Of a stretch of DNA of 64,000 nt, positions 40,353 to 48,421 are shown one piece after another. Both the position numbers and the translations under genes were made by a program. The DNA comes from Rufibacter sediminis (lineage in GTDB: Bacteria > Bacteroidota > Bacteroidia > Cytophagales > Hymenobacteraceae). The stretch spans positions 186,001-250,000 of the forward strand of contig NZ_JACOAF010000020.1 in assembly GCF_014269285.1 (NCBI RefSeq), written 5' to 3'. Numbering within the stretch: the stretch's first letter is position 1; every line of letters starts with the position of its first letter. The notes under the pieces are model-generated. The model ran no database searches. It was not told the origin of the DNA and was given only the letters and a program-made list of their open reading frames with translations.

Positions 40353-42191
40353 TTACTCCACCGTCACTGACTTGGCCAGGTTACGTGGCTGGTCTACGTT
40401 GCAACCGCGCAATACGGCAATGTGATAGCTCAATAACTGCAAAGGAATAACTGAGATCAACGGCATCAAGGCTTCGTGGGTATTGGGTACCTCAATCACG
40501 AATTCAGCCATCTGCGGGATCACGGTGTCGCCTTCGGTCACAATCGCGATTACTCTACCTTTACGGGCTCTTACTTCCTGTACGTTAGAAACGATCTTCT
40601 CGTAGGAGCTGTCTTTGGTAGCGATCACCACCACCGGCATGTTCTCATCGATCAACGCGATAGGTCCGTGCTTCATTTCGGCCGCCGGATATCCTTCTGC
40701 GTGGATGTAGGAAATTTCCTTCAGTTTCAAGGCACCTTCCAGGGCTACCGGGAAGTTATAACCGCGTCCTAAGTAGATGAAGTTGGTCGCGTCTTTGAAG
40801 ATCTCCGAAATCGCCTGGATTTCTTTGTCCAGTTGAAGCGCCTGCTCCACCTTGGCCGGAATTTTCTCCATCTCCAGCATCAACTGACGCAGGGCGGAAA
40901 GCTCCATGGTGCCGCGCATCTCCGCAATCATCATCGCGATGAGCGACAGAACGGTCACCTGTGCCGTGAAAGCTTTAGTACTGGCTACCCCAATCTCCGG
41001 ACCGGCGTGCGTATAGGCACCCGCATCGGTGGCACGCGCAATAGAAGAACCTACCACGTTACACACCCCAAAGATCATGGCTCCTTTGGATTTTGCCAGT
41101 TCCAGGGCCGCCAAGGTATCAGCCGTTTCCCCAGATTGGGAAATGGCCACCACAATGTCTCCCTCCCGGATCACCGGGTTCCGGTACCGGAACTCAGAGG
41201 CGTATTCTACCTCCACCGGGATACGGGCAAACTCCTCAATCATGTACTCGGCTACCAGACCCGCGTGCCAAGACGTTCCGCAAGCCACAATAATGATGCG
41301 GTCTGCGTTTTTGAAACGGGTGGCATACTCTCTGATGCTGGACATGGTCAACTGCGTGTTCTCCGCCACTAAACGGCCACGCATGCTGTCCATAATAGAG
41401 CGAGGTTGCTCAAAGATTTCTTTCAGCATGAAGTGCGGGTAACCACCTTTTTCAATGGCTTCCAACTCCAACTCCAGTTTCTGGATGTAAGGCGTCTGCA
41501 CCACGTCTTCTTTGGTACGAATGTCCAGCACGCCATCTTTGATAACGGCGATTTCATAGTCATTCACATACACCACTTCATTGGTGTACTCAATGATAGG
41601 AGAGGCATCTGAGGCCAGGAAGTATTCCCCTTTGCCTACCCCAATCACCAGCGGGCTTCCCTTACGGGCGGCTACCAGTTGGGTCGGGGAGTCGTGGGAG
41701 ATGACCACAATCGCGTACGCGCCTACTACTTCATGCAACGCTAAACGTACAGCCTCGGCCAGAGAAACATTGCTGTTCTTCTGTACATCCTCAATCAGGT
41801 TAACGAAAACCTCAGAGTCAGTATCGCTGTGGAACTCGTAGCCTTTGTTGATCAAGTGCTTCTTCAGGGAAGCATAGTTCTCAATGATGCCATTATGGAT
41901 AATCGCGATTTTCTTAGAGGTGGAGTAGTGCGGGTGCGCATTGGCATCGTTCGGCTCGCCGTGGGTAGCCCACCGGGTATGGCCAATACCAATGGTACTG
42001 CTGGTGTCCTGAGAACCAATATGTGCCTCCAGATCGGCAACTTTGCCTTTCTTTTTAAAAACTTTCAGATCACCACCGTTTAGCAAAGCAACTCCGGCGC
42101 TGTCATAGCCCCGGTACTCTAAACGCTTCAATCCTTTCAAGATAATGGGGCAGGCTTCTCTCTGCCCTACATACGCTACAATTCCGCACAT
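40353..42191 (-). CDS. glmS: Glutamine--fructose-6-phosphate aminotransferase (isomerizing)
   Basis: A 612-aa enzyme making glucosamine-6-phosphate, the entry step of amino-sugar and peptidoglycan synthesis. N-terminal glutaminase domain with the nucleophile Cys2 (MCGIVAYVG), LEYRGYDSAGVAL, and HTRWATHG; C-terminal two SIS domains with CGTSWHAG, SQSGETADTL, and the end DQPRNLAKSVTVE that is diagnostic of GlmS. Length is normal. No ribozyme-like element is visible upstream. Confidence 0.97.
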   Translation of the reverse strand: MCGIVAYVGQREACPIILKGLKRLEYRGYDSAGVALLNGGDLKVFKKKGKVADLEAHIGSQDTSSTIGIGHTRWATHGEPNDANAHPHYSTSKKIAIIHNGIIENYASLKKHLINKGYEFHSDTDSEVFVNLIEDVQKNSNVSLAEAVRLALHEVVGAYAIVVISHDSPTQLVAARKGSPLVIGVGKGEYFLASDASPIIEYTNEVVYVNDYEIAVIKDGVLDIRTKEDVVQTPYIQKLELELEAIEKGGYPHFMLKEIFEQPRSIMDSMRGRLVAENTQLTMSSIREYATRFKNADRIIIVACGTSWHAGLVAEYMIEEFARIPVEVEYASEFRYRNPVIREGDIVVAISQSGETADTLAALELAKSKGAMIFGVCNVVGSSIARATDAGAYTHAGPEIGVASTKAFTAQVTVLSLIAMMIAEMRGTMELSALRQLMLEMEKIPAKVEQALQLDKEIQAISEIFKDATNFIYLGRGYNFPVALEGALKLKEISYIHAEGYPAAEMKHGPIALIDENMPVVVIATKDSSYEKIVSNVQEVRARKGRVIAIVTEGDTVIPQMAEFVIEVPNTHEALMPLISVIPLQLLSYHIAVLRGCNVDQPRNLAKSVTVE

Positions 42192-42252
42192 AGTGATGTA
42201 ATCTACTGTTTAGCTAAGGGTATATAAGTAATTGATAATATTAAGCTGTGTA

Positions 42253-43662
42253 TTACTGAGCCGTTGAATAGAAGAGTCTAAGCTTGATGCGACGGTCAGC
42301 GCTAGGACTTTGGTTCGCTTCCAAGATGACCCGGTTCACAGTCTGCGCAAAGTTGGTAGGCGTAGAGGCAGTACTGCTCACATTGGAAGGCAGTAGAATA
42401 AGGCCGTTGTTGGCGCGTACGTTGTAAAGCAGGTTTTGCATGTAGCTGGTGATGTTCACAACATAGACATACCCTCCTTTTGCCCCTCTGTACTGAAGAG
42501 TAGCCGGGGCGGTGGAGCCTTCTGCCATTAATGCATTGGGTATTCCCCCTGGGTTCAATGCTATCCGGTTAGAAGGCGTAGCTTCCACCACGGTAATAAC
42601 AGGAGGCAGCAAGGAAAAATCCTTCTTGGAAAGCACTGTTGACTCAAGTACCGGAATAATCAATTCAGCTTTGTTGATGGCCAGGTTCTTTTCTCCGCCA
42701 GAAGCGGTTTTGCGCAACTGGGCAATGTAGGGCAGCTCTATTTTCGTCACCAATCCGGCTCCCGCTTGCAAATACGTACGGTTACCGGTGTTAGAAGAAG
42801 ATATGCTACTTCCGTTGGTCGTCAGTGAAGCAAAAGGCGTGCCGGTTCTGTCTGCTGTCACGTGGTTGTAATACCGGTCAGTGAAAAGCATAGTAGTAGA
42901 CTTGGCTATGTTCTTCTTCGACTTGTAGTGCAGGGTGATGGACGTATTGGTAGACGTAGGCAGAAACCCGATGATGCTTCCCTGCTCATCAGAGCCATTG
43001 GCCGGTACAAAAGCCAAGCCATTGATGATGTTGGCAAACGCCTGCGTATTGCTGGATTGCGATAACGCCTGAAGTACCTCGTTCGCGAAGGAACCAGTTG
43101 CCTTGATCCTGATCAGGGCCGGAACACGCTGGGTAGTGTCTGTAGTGCTTCTGTAGGTGGTATTAGGCTGAGGGCTAAACGTGATGGAGCCTACCGGCGT
43201 GTCATTATAAGTTAATGCCTCATACGTGTAATAGGTCTCATCATCCCGGAAAGCCTGGGTTAGCCGATGAACATTCATCTGGATGGCCTTGGTGGTGTCC
43301 CCGAAAGCATAGTTATAGTCCAGGTTGATAACCAATGAATCAGCGCCTCTGGACACGTCAATAGAATCTGCATTGGCCGGATAAGACAGCGGAGCAAATT
43401 CTGCGTAGGTTTTGGCCGTTACGGTGCCAAACACGCCCTCATTGATTCTGCCCACCTGTACGCGCGCAGCCCCCAACCCAAGGATGGAGTCTTTCAACGA
43501 AACAGTAGAAGCTTTGACGGTTGCCGTGTCTGTATATGAAGTTCCAATCTGGGTGCCTGGTTCCTGTAACTCCAGCCCGATGGCCGTTGGGTCTTCGCAG
43601 GAAGCGAAAAAGAAAGAGGATATAAAGAGAACAGCTGCTGCTTTACTAATTCGCAAGTTCAT
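42253..43662 (-). CDS. DUF4270 family lipoprotein
   Basis: 469 aa from the ATG at 43662; the open frame reaches 43836 only because it overlaps the preceding gene. The signal peptide ends in a lipobox (FFFASCEDP, Cys at about residue 22), so it is a lipoprotein. The mature part matches DUF4270 of Bacteroidota: GLELQEPGTQIGTSYTDTATV, VGRINEGVFGTVTAKTYAEF, then many beta strands, ending RRIKLRLFYSTAQ. Its first 17 bp overlap the GlgA-like gene, giving translational coupling. The function is unknown; the position after the GlgA-like gene is conserved in Cytophagales. Confidence 0.85.
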   Translation of the reverse strand: MNLRISKAAAVLFISSFFFASCEDPTAIGLELQEPGTQIGTSYTDTATVKASTVSLKDSILGLGAARVQVGRINEGVFGTVTAKTYAEFAPLSYPANADSIDVSRGADSLVINLDYNYAFGDTTKAIQMNVHRLTQAFRDDETYYTYEALTYNDTPVGSITFSPQPNTTYRSTTDTTQRVPALIRIKATGSFANEVLQALSQSSNTQAFANIINGLAFVPANGSDEQGSIIGFLPTSTNTSITLHYKSKKNIAKSTTMLFTDRYYNHVTADRTGTPFASLTTNGSSISSSNTGNRTYLQAGAGLVTKIELPYIAQLRKTASGGEKNLAINKAELIIPVLESTVLSKKDFSLLPPVITVVEATPSNRIALNPGGIPNALMAEGSTAPATLQYRGAKGGYVYVVNITSYMQNLLYNVRANNGLILLPSNVSSTASTPTNFAQTVNRVILEANQSPSADRRIKLRLFYSTAQ

Positions 43663-44458
43663 TATACAAGTTAAAGTAAGAATCCAGGGTGTTTTCGTCT
43701 GAACTGATCGTGTTGATCTGTTTGGTGTTGTTATACTCCTGAAACAACGCGTTGAGGTTATCGCTGAAATCCTCGTTTGATTTGATGACCATGTCAGCGT
43801 ACTGCAGGCCCATCTTGATGAAAGCGCCGAAGTCACCGGATCTAAGGTTGCTCAGCATTTCATCTTCAATGTCCAGCATCTTGGCTTTCTCTAGCAAATC
43901 GCCCTCAAATTTATGGGTAAACTCGCTGTTGTACACAGAAAACACCGATTTCGCCGTTTTGAAAATTGGATCATTCTTGTAGGTGCTCTTCAGGTACAAC
44001 GGAATCAAGCTGGTCATCCAGTCATTGCAATGTACAATATCCGGCGCCCAGCCTAGTTTTTTCACCGTCTCCAACACGCCTTTGCAGAAGAAGATGGCCC
44101 GCTCGTCATTATCTGAGTAAAATTTATTGTCTTTGTCCACCAGAACGGATTTGCGGTGGAAATAGTCTTCGTTGTCAATGAAATATACCTGCAGTTTGGC
44201 ATTGGGGATAGAAGCAACCTTGATAATCAAGGGTTTCTCTTCTTCGCCCACGGCAATATTAATGCCGGAAAGCCGCACCACCTCATGTAAACGGTTCTTG
44301 CGTTCGTTGATCAAGCCAAACCGAGGCACGAAAATCCGGACTTCCATCCCACGCTCTTGCATCGCCTGTGGCAACATCCTCAGGAATTCCGCTACTTTTG
44401 TAGTCTGCAGAAAGGGATCAATCTCAGTGGCCGCGTATAAGATTCTCAATTTGGACAT
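43646..44458 (-). CDS. GlgA-like glycogen/starch synthase domain protein, N-terminal half only
   Basis: A 270-aa protein equal to the N-terminal (GT5) Rossmann domain of glycogen synthase: LRILYAATEIDPFLQTTKVAEFLRMLPQAM, GMEVRIFVPRFGLINERKNRLH, APDIVHCNDWMTSLIPLY. The usual KTGGLADV loop reads QTTKVAEFL, so the ADP-glucose-binding Lys motif is not the classic one, and the second catalytic domain is absent. A C-terminal acidic/Asn-rich tail replaces it. It is therefore probably not a full synthase; short versions at this locus recur in Bacteroidota. Possibly a regulator or a different glycosyl-binding protein. Confidence 0.8.
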   Translation of the reverse strand: MSKLRILYAATEIDPFLQTTKVAEFLRMLPQAMQERGMEVRIFVPRFGLINERKNRLHEVVRLSGINIAVGEEEKPLIIKVASIPNAKLQVYFIDNEDYFHRKSVLVDKDNKFYSDNDERAIFFCKGVLETVKKLGWAPDIVHCNDWMTSLIPLYLKSTYKNDPIFKTAKSVFSVYNSEFTHKFEGDLLEKAKMLDIEDEMLSNLRSGDFGAFIKMGLQYADMVIKSNEDFSDNLNALFQEYNNTKQINTISSDENTLDSYFNLYNELAN

Positions 44459-44553
44459 AGGTTGGAGTGATTAAAAGTAAATAGGCAACAGTCATTGCGA
44501 GATGCAAAATTAAGCAATTATTAGCTGATTCTCAATTTATTTGAATTAAATCA

Positions 44554-44561
44554 TACCTTTG
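44554..44561 (+). promoter_or_regulatory. Bacteroidota -7 box (TACCTTTG) of panC
   Basis: Perfect TAnnTTTG, 39 nt before the panC ATG in the divergent GlgA-like/panC gap. No good -33 box. Confidence 0.45.
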
Positions 44562-44600
44562 GCGTCTTTTGTCACTACATAATTAAATCCGCAGCCCTAC

Positions 44601-45440
44601 ATGTTGCAGTTTTCTTCTTTATCTGATATCCGGCAGCACACCGAGATGCTTCGCCAGCAAGGCAAACGCATTGGTTTTGTGCCTACTATGGGAGCTTTGC
44701 ATGAAGGCCATCTTACCTTGCTCAAGGCCGCCAAAAGCCAGAACGACGTAGCCGTGTGCAGTGTCTTTGTAAATCCGGTGCAGTTCAACAACCCAGAAGA
44801 TTACCGCCTTTACCCTCGGCTGCTGGAGAAAGATGCCCAATTGCTGGATCAGGAAGGATGCGATATTCTGTTTGCGCCCACGGCCGAGGAGATGTACCGC
44901 CAGAAGGCGAAGCTGTCCTTTGATTTCGGGGATCTGGAAAGAGTCATGGAAGGGGCGCACCGCCCAGGACACTTCAACGGGGTAGCCACGGTGGTGAGTA
45001 AACTGTTTCATTTGGTGAAACCCCATCAGGCGTACTTCGGGCAGAAAGACCTGCAGCAGTTTGCCGTCATCCAGCAGCTGGTGCTGGACCTTAGCTTTGA
45101 CCTGGAACTGGTGTGCTACCCCATCATCAGGGAAACCGATGGTTTGGCCATGTCTTCCAGAAACCGCCGCTTAAACCCCGAGCAGCGGGCCATAGCGCCC
45201 CGGCTGTACGAATCGTTGCAATTCCTGCACGACAAGCTGCAGACCACGCCAATAGCGGAGGCTAAAAAGCAGACGGAGGCGTTTTTGGCCTCTTTTTCGG
45301 AAATCAGGCTGGAATACCTGGAGGTGGTGCATGCGCAGACCCTGCAGCCCCTGGACGAAGTAACCGAGGATGTGCCGACAGCCCTTTGCCTGGCTGCTTA
45401 CTTAGGCGACGTGCGGCTCATTGACAACATGCTGCTGTAA
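44601..45440 (+). CDS. panC: Pantothenate synthetase (pantoate--beta-alanine ligase)
   Basis: A 279-aa enzyme that joins pantoate and beta-alanine using ATP. The nucleotidyltransferase motif appears as GFVPTMGALHEGHLTLL, followed by SVFVNPVQFNNPEDYRLYPR, GVATVVSKLFHLVKP, YFGQKDLQQFAVIQQ and the KMSKS-like MSSRNRRLNPEQR. Forms a unit with panD (76-bp gap) that supplies its beta-alanine. A stretch at 45281-45316 resembles the 36-bp palindrome but may be chance. Confidence 0.96.
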   Translation: MLQFSSLSDIRQHTEMLRQQGKRIGFVPTMGALHEGHLTLLKAAKSQNDVAVCSVFVNPVQFNNPEDYRLYPRLLEKDAQLLDQEGCDILFAPTAEEMYRQKAKLSFDFGDLERVMEGAHRPGHFNGVATVVSKLFHLVKPHQAYFGQKDLQQFAVIQQLVLDLSFDLELVCYPIIRETDGLAMSSRNRRLNPEQRAIAPRLYESLQFLHDKLQTTPIAEAKKQTEAFLASFSEIRLEYLEVVHAQTLQPLDEVTEDVPTALCLAAYLGDVRLIDNMLL

Positions 45441-45487
45441 AACAAAAAGCAGCGGGAGAACAATCTGCTTGTCTCATAAATAATCTC

Positions 45488-45495
45488 TAACTTTG
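45488..45495 (+). promoter_or_regulatory. Bacteroidota -7 box (TAACTTTG) of panD
   Basis: Perfect TAnnTTTG, 21 nt before the panD ATG, so panD can be transcribed apart from panC. Confidence 0.45.
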
Positions 45496-45516
45496 TGCGT
45501 TTTTTAGATTATTTTG

Positions 45517-45864
45517 ATGCAGATTGAAGTTCTTAAATCCAAAATACACCGGGCTAAGGTAACACAAGCCGAGTTGCATTACGTGGGAAGCATTACCATA
45601 GACGAGGATCTACTGGATGCGGCCAACATGGTTCCCCATGAGAAAGTCCAGATCGTGAACGTGAACAACGGCGAGCGGTTTGAGACCTATATCATCAAGG
45701 GAGAGAGGGGAAGTGGTATGATCTGCCTGAATGGTCCTGCCGCCCGCCGGGTGCAGGTGGGGGATATCATCATCATCATCTCCTACGCCCTCATCAATTT
45801 CGCGGACGCCCGTGCGCATGAACCCACCGTTATTTTTCCGGATCAGCACAACCGGCTCGTGTAG
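45517..45864 (+). CDS. panD: Aspartate 1-decarboxylase
   Basis: 115 aa from the ATG at 45517 (a TTG at 45514 adds nothing). Converts aspartate to beta-alanine for pantothenate. Made as a proenzyme that self-cleaves at Gly-Ser in [12 protein letters not shown] to create the pyruvoyl cofactor; that site is intact. Other marks: [39 protein letters not shown] (landmarks [14 protein letters not shown]), and the usual [10 protein letters not shown] tail. Confidence 0.96.
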   Translation: MQIEVLKSKIHRAKVTQAELHYVGSITIDEDLLDAANMVPHEKVQIVNVNNGERFETYIIKGERGSGMICLNGPAARRVQVGDIIIIISYALINFADARAHEPTVIFPDQHNRLV

Positions 45865-45876
45865 TCTCTGATAGGC

Positions 45877-46893
45877 ATGAAGAAAACCGTAAACGTACTT
45901 AAGTACCTGCTGCTCCTGGCGGTATCGGTTTTCTTGATGGCCTATGCGTTGCGCAGCATCAACTTCACGGCGGTGAAAGCAGAGCTTGCCCAGGCGAATT
46001 ATGTCTGGATAGGAGCCACGTTGCTTCTCTCGGTGGCCGGGTATGTGAGCCGCGCCATTCGCTGGCGGATGCAGTATGCGCCTCTGGGCTACACACCGCA
46101 GGTCAGGCACACCTACCATGCGCTCATGGTGGGCTATCTGGCGAACGTGGTCTTGCCCCGCGCCGGGGAGGTGATCCGGTGTACCTGGCTGAGACGCTCT
46201 TCAGGGGTGCCGGTCAACGTCTCGTTGGGGACGGTGATCACCGAGCGGGTCATTGATCTGGTGATGCTGCTCCTGTGCATGTCGCTTACGCTTCTATTTG
46301 AGTTTGAACGCCTGCAGAATTTCTTTCTGGACCTGTTCTCTGAGCGGCTCACGGGCATTCAGCAAAACCTGCAGACACTCTACCTGCTGGGAGCCATTGC
46401 GGTGATAGGCACCGGACTGGTAGTTTGGTATACCTATAAGAATATAGCAAAGCTGCGGGAGAATGTAATCTTCAGGAAGGTGAGTGATTTTGCCCGAGGC
46501 ATTTGGCAGGGCATCTTCAGCATTGCTAAAATGGAGCAGAAAGGGGCCTTCATTTTTCACACGCTTTTCATCTGGTTCACTTATTACCTTACCAGTTACC
46601 TGGCCTTCTTTGCGCTACCGGGCACCGAGGATCTCACCTGGCAAGCTGGCTTGGCTATCCTGGTAGTAGGCGGACTGGGTATGTCGGCGCCGGTGCAGGG
46701 AGGCATTGGGGTGTACCATATTCTGGTGAGAACAGCCTTGCTCCTCTATGCCGTGCCCTTAGACAAGGGAATGGCCTACGCGCTCATCACCCATACCACC
46801 GGCGCCCTGCTGGTGGTGCTCATGGGCGGCATCAGTCTGGTCGCCAGTCTGGCGCAGTCCAAAGAAGAAGAACCCGCCAAGCAGGTCGCGTAG
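45877..46893 (+). CDS. Lysylphosphatidylglycerol synthase TM-region (flippase-like) protein
   Basis: A 338-aa membrane protein with about eight helices of the LPG_synthase_TM (UPF0104) family: ISRAIRW-like YVSRAIRWRMQY, VGYLANVVLPRAGEVIRC, LGTVITERVIDLVMLL, GGLGMSAPVQGGIGVYHILV. Family members flip or hold lipids, often next to lipid-synthesis genes. It lacks the soluble aminoacyl transferase domain of MprF. It starts 12 bp after panD and is likely cotranscribed. A 36-bp palindrome sits 2 bp after its stop. Confidence 0.85.
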   Translation: MKKTVNVLKYLLLLAVSVFLMAYALRSINFTAVKAELAQANYVWIGATLLLSVAGYVSRAIRWRMQYAPLGYTPQVRHTYHALMVGYLANVVLPRAGEVIRCTWLRRSSGVPVNVSLGTVITERVIDLVMLLLCMSLTLLFEFERLQNFFLDLFSERLTGIQQNLQTLYLLGAIAVIGTGLVVWYTYKNIAKLRENVIFRKVSDFARGIWQGIFSIAKMEQKGAFIFHTLFIWFTYYLTSYLAFFALPGTEDLTWQAGLAILVVGGLGMSAPVQGGIGVYHILVRTALLLYAVPLDKGMAYALITHTTGALLVVLMGGISLVASLAQSKEEEPAKQVA

Positions 46894-46895
46894 GC

Positions 46896-46931
46896 GTTTC
46901 GGGGCGCTTTTCTAGAAATCGGTCTTAAAAC
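46896..46931. repeat. 36-bp palindromic element, copy 19
   Basis: GTTTCGGGGCGC / TCGGTCTTAAAAC arms around TTTTCTAGAAA. Confidence 0.7.
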
Positions 46932-46969
46932 AGAAAGGTAGTTTCTGCGTTCTCATGTGAACGGGGCGG

Positions 46970-46977
46970 TACCTTTG
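46970..46977 (+). promoter_or_regulatory. Bacteroidota -7 box (TACCTTTG) of rfaE2
   Basis: Perfect TAnnTTTG, 29 nt before the rfaE2 ATG. Confidence 0.45.
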
Positions 46978-47006
46978 TCTGCCGTATCATTATCAACTCA
47001 TTCTAT

Positions 47007-47498
47007 ATGCTTCCTTCGCAAGAGAAAATTGTGACGCTTCCCCAGCTGCTGTCTAAGGTAGAGGAGTGGCGGGCGCAGGGTCAAAAAATTGTGTTCACCA
47101 ACGGGTGCTTTGATATTGTGCACATGGGGCACGTGGATTATCTGGAGCGGGCCCGGCTCCTGGGCGACAAACTGGTGGTGGGGCTGAATACTGATCAATC
47201 TGTCAGTAGATTAAAAGGCCCGTCCAGGCCATTGCAAGACGAAATGTCACGTATAAGGGTTATGGCATCCTTTTGGTTCACAGATGCATTAGTGTTGTTT
47301 GACCAGGAAACCCCGCGGGAGTTAATAGAAGCGGTAGGGCCAGACATCCTGGTGAAAGGCGACGATTATGCCATCGAGAACATTGTGGGGCATGACGTGG
47401 TGCTGGCCAGGGGAGGCGCCGTGAAGACAATTCCGCTGGTGAAGGGCTATTCCACTTCACAGGTGGTGCGTAAGATTCTGGGAGACCAACACTGTTAA
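47007..47498 (+). CDS. rfaE2: D-glycero-beta-D-manno-heptose 1-phosphate adenylyltransferase
   Basis: A 163-aa cytidylyltransferase-fold enzyme equal to the C-terminal half of HldE; it activates heptose-1-phosphate as ADP-heptose for LPS core synthesis. Motifs: TNGCFDIVHMGHVDYLERAR (HxGH in HMGH), VGLNTDQSVSRLKGPSRP, GDDYAIENIVG, and IPLVKGYSTSQVVRKI (the ISTT-like nucleotide motif). The kinase half would be separate and is not in the window. A zinc metallopeptidase gene follows 19 bp later. Confidence 0.93.
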   Translation: MLPSQEKIVTLPQLLSKVEEWRAQGQKIVFTNGCFDIVHMGHVDYLERARLLGDKLVVGLNTDQSVSRLKGPSRPLQDEMSRIRVMASFWFTDALVLFDQETPRELIEAVGPDILVKGDDYAIENIVGHDVVLARGGAVKTIPLVKGYSTSQVVRKILGDQHC

Positions 47499-47517
47499 CC
47501 TTAAAAGAGAAAAAGAA

Positions 47518-48198
47518 ATGGGTGGTATTTGGATTATAATGATTGCGATGATGCTGGCCTCGGCATTGGTCAGTTGGACGCTTAAAAGCAAGTTTGAGAA
47601 GTATTCCAAGTTGGGGCTCCGGTCTGGACTGAGCGGCCGCGAGATCGCGGAAATGATGTTGGCCGATAACGGCATCACCGATGTGCGGGTCATCTCTACC
47701 CCCGGTAGACTGACTGACCACTACAACCCCGCCGACAAAACCGTGAACCTGAGCGAGCCGGTGTACGAAGGCCGGAGCGCTGCCGCGGCGGCCGTGGCGG
47801 CGCACGAGTGCGGTCACGCGGTGCAGCACGCCAAGGCGTATACCTTCCTGAAGTTCCGTTCGGCCATGGTGCCGGCGTTAAGTGTGGCCAGCCGTTACAT
47901 GCAGTGGATTCTGTTGATTGGCGTGTTGCTGATTCAGACCACGCCCATTCCGTTGGCCATTGGGGTGCTGCTGTTCGCTTTGACCACGCTGTTCAGCTTT
48001 ATCACGCTGCCCGTGGAGTTTGACGCGAGCAAGCGCGCGCTGGCCTGGATGGATACCCGGGGCGTGGTGACTACCCAGGAACACGGCATGGCCAAAGACG
48101 CCTTGAAATGGGCCGCCATGACGTACGTGGTAGCAGCCATCGGGTCATTGGCCACGCTCCTGTACTATGCTTCCATGCTATTGGGCCGCAGAGACTAG
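47518..48198 (+). CDS. Zinc metallopeptidase, Zn_peptidase_2 (DUF/YugP-like) membrane protein
   Basis: A 226-aa protein with an N-terminal helix (IWIIMIAMMLASALVSW), a zinc-binding AHECGHAVQH (HExxH as HECGH), and at least two more helices (RYMQWILLIGVLLIQ, PLAIGVLLFALTTLFSF), then PVEFDASKRALAWM with the conserved EFDAS third-ligand region. This is the YugP family of membrane metallopeptidases; substrate unknown. It shares a short gap with rfaE2 and is closed by a strong terminator. Confidence 0.88.
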   Translation: MGGIWIIMIAMMLASALVSWTLKSKFEKYSKLGLRSGLSGREIAEMMLADNGITDVRVISTPGRLTDHYNPADKTVNLSEPVYEGRSAAAAAVAAHECGHAVQHAKAYTFLKFRSAMVPALSVASRYMQWILLIGVLLIQTTPIPLAIGVLLFALTTLFSFITLPVEFDASKRALAWMDTRGVVTTQEHGMAKDALKWAAMTYVVAAIGSLATLLYYASMLLGRRD

Positions 48199-48221
48199 AA
48201 ACTTTTCAGTCAGTTATATGT

Positions 48222-48256
48222 AAAAAGAGGGCGACGTGGGTCGCCCTCTTTTTTTG
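48222..48256 (+). terminator. Rho-independent terminator after zinc metallopeptidase
   Basis: 13-bp perfect arms AAAAAGAGGGCGA / TCGCCCTCTTTTT, 6-nt loop, continuing T run. Confidence 0.9.
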
Positions 48257-48299
48257 TGTATCCTTTTTCGTTTTCACCTGTTATTCAGGAATAGTATAA

Positions 48300-48321
48300 A
48301 AAGCTAACAATTGTTAGCTTT
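48300..48321. promoter_or_regulatory. 22-bp perfect palindrome upstream of acyl-CoA dehydrogenase gene (possible operator)
   Basis: AAAGCTAACAA / TTGTTAGCTTT, perfect and loop-free, so more like a dimeric repressor site than a terminator. 47 bp upstream of the -7 box. Confidence 0.5.
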
Positions 48322-48342
48322 GCTAGACGTTTCATTTGTAGT

Positions 48343-48360
48343 AGTATGCAAGCATACTAT
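48343..48360. promoter_or_regulatory. 18-bp palindrome TAGTATGC-AA-GCATACTA (possible operator)
   Basis: Perfect 8-bp arms around AA, ending 8 bp before the -7 box, where a bound regulator would block RNA polymerase. TetR-family sites often look like this. Confidence 0.5.
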
Positions 48361-48368
48361 TTCTTTCT

Positions 48369-48376
48369 TATTTTTG
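48369..48376 (+). promoter_or_regulatory. Bacteroidota -7 box (TATTTTTG) of acyl-CoA dehydrogenase gene
   Basis: Perfect TAnnTTTG, 45 nt before the ATG and just downstream of two palindromes. Confidence 0.5.
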
Positions 48377-48421
48377 CGTAGTGTAATCAACACCCAAGTG
48401 ATTCTATAACAAACGTATAAT

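Noticed and set aside
43663-43836. N-terminal extension of the DUF4270 protein
   Set aside because: This part is an out-of-frame shadow of the GlgA-like gene; the lipoprotein signal starts at 43662.
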